Of a stretch of DNA of 5,734 nt, positions 5,648-5,734 are shown piece after piece (the first letter of the stretch is position 1; every line of letters starts with the position of its first letter). The translations under genes were made by a program, and so were the position numbers. The stretch is from Paracoccaceae bacterium (GTDB taxonomy: Bacteria; Pseudomonadota; Alphaproteobacteria; Rhodobacterales; Rhodobacteraceae), in the NCBI GenBank assembly GCA_030625695.1, contig DAOUQK010000249.1, forward strand, positions 1 through 5,734, written 5' to 3'. A model generated the notes under the pieces. The model ran no database searches and was not told where the DNA came from. It worked only from the letters and a program-made list of their open reading frames with translations.

Positions 5648-5734
5648 CTATTCTTCTTGCTGTGGGCCGCAGTCGACCAGTTTCAAAACCAACCTGTGAA
5701 TTTCGTTTGTCGGGCGCTTCTGGCTGCTGCTGCA
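5648..5734 (-). CDS. Possible C-terminal end of an upstream minus-strand gene
   Basis: On the minus strand one frame is open from the right edge for 28 codons and ends in TAG one base before the phosphatase ATG. The peptide ends IHRLVLKLVDCGPQQEE, and most third positions are G or C (about 18 of 28), both compatible with real coding sequence. Stop-to-start spacing of one base is typical of operons. Caution: another minus-strand frame and a plus-strand frame are also open over this short stretch. The minus alternative uses AGA-AGA-ATA codons near its end, which is unlike the other genes here. I do not recognise the product. Confidence 0.35.
   Translation of the reverse strand, partial: CSSSQKRPTNEIHRLVLKLVDCGPQQEE

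Noticed and set aside
5645..5734. Plus-strand frame starting at an ATG at 5645 and open to the window edge
   Set aside because: It would overlap the start codon of the well-supported phosphatase gene on the opposite strand and also conflicts with the better minus-strand operon partner; too short to judge.
1..5734. CRISPR array, tRNA, rRNA, insertion sequence, phage or toxin-antitoxin system
   Set aside because: No direct-repeat/spacer pattern, cloverleaf, transposase or paired small toxin genes were seen on reading both strands by eye.

Overview
The window is an ordinary-looking chromosomal segment of a GC-rich proteobacterium. The protein sequences look most like an alphaproteobacterium of the Rhodobacteraceae/Roseobacter group. 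That placement is inferred from family resemblance and codon use, because there is no rRNA or other direct taxonomic marker. I see no insertion sequence, phage gene, tRNA, rRNA or CRISPR array.

Left part, plus strand: the C-terminal half of a MATE-family multidrug exporter runs in from the left edge and overlaps by one base with prmA, the ribosomal protein L11 methyltransferase. A long perfect hairpin follows prmA. Next comes a small gene for an uncharacterised single-pass membrane protein of 114 residues. The gap after it holds a 70-base imperfect inverted repeat of REP-like type, lying between convergent genes.

Middle part, minus strand: ppaC encodes a family II (DHH-type, manganese-dependent) inorganic pyrophosphatase and has a near-consensus sigma-70 promoter of its own. 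Upstream of it, also on the minus strand, is a TraB/GumN-family protein with a signal peptide.

Right part: a DUF2161 protein (nuclease-like PD-(D/E)XK core plus a probable winged helix) is on the plus strand. It is divergent from the TraB/GumN gene and convergent with a histidine-phosphatase-superfamily gene on the minus strand. The DUF2161 gene lacks a usable Shine-Dalgarno sequence, and a promoter-like pair is placed so that transcription would begin at the ATG. The right edge probably holds the 3' end of another minus-strand gene, one base upstream of the phosphatase start.

The genes are mostly housekeeping or accessory functions (export, ribosome modification, pyrophosphate removal, phosphatase) and do not form an obvious single pathway. 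The least understood items are the DUF2161 protein with its unusual start region, the small membrane protein and the two intergenic inverted repeats. I do not see convincing evidence for a new multi-gene system.
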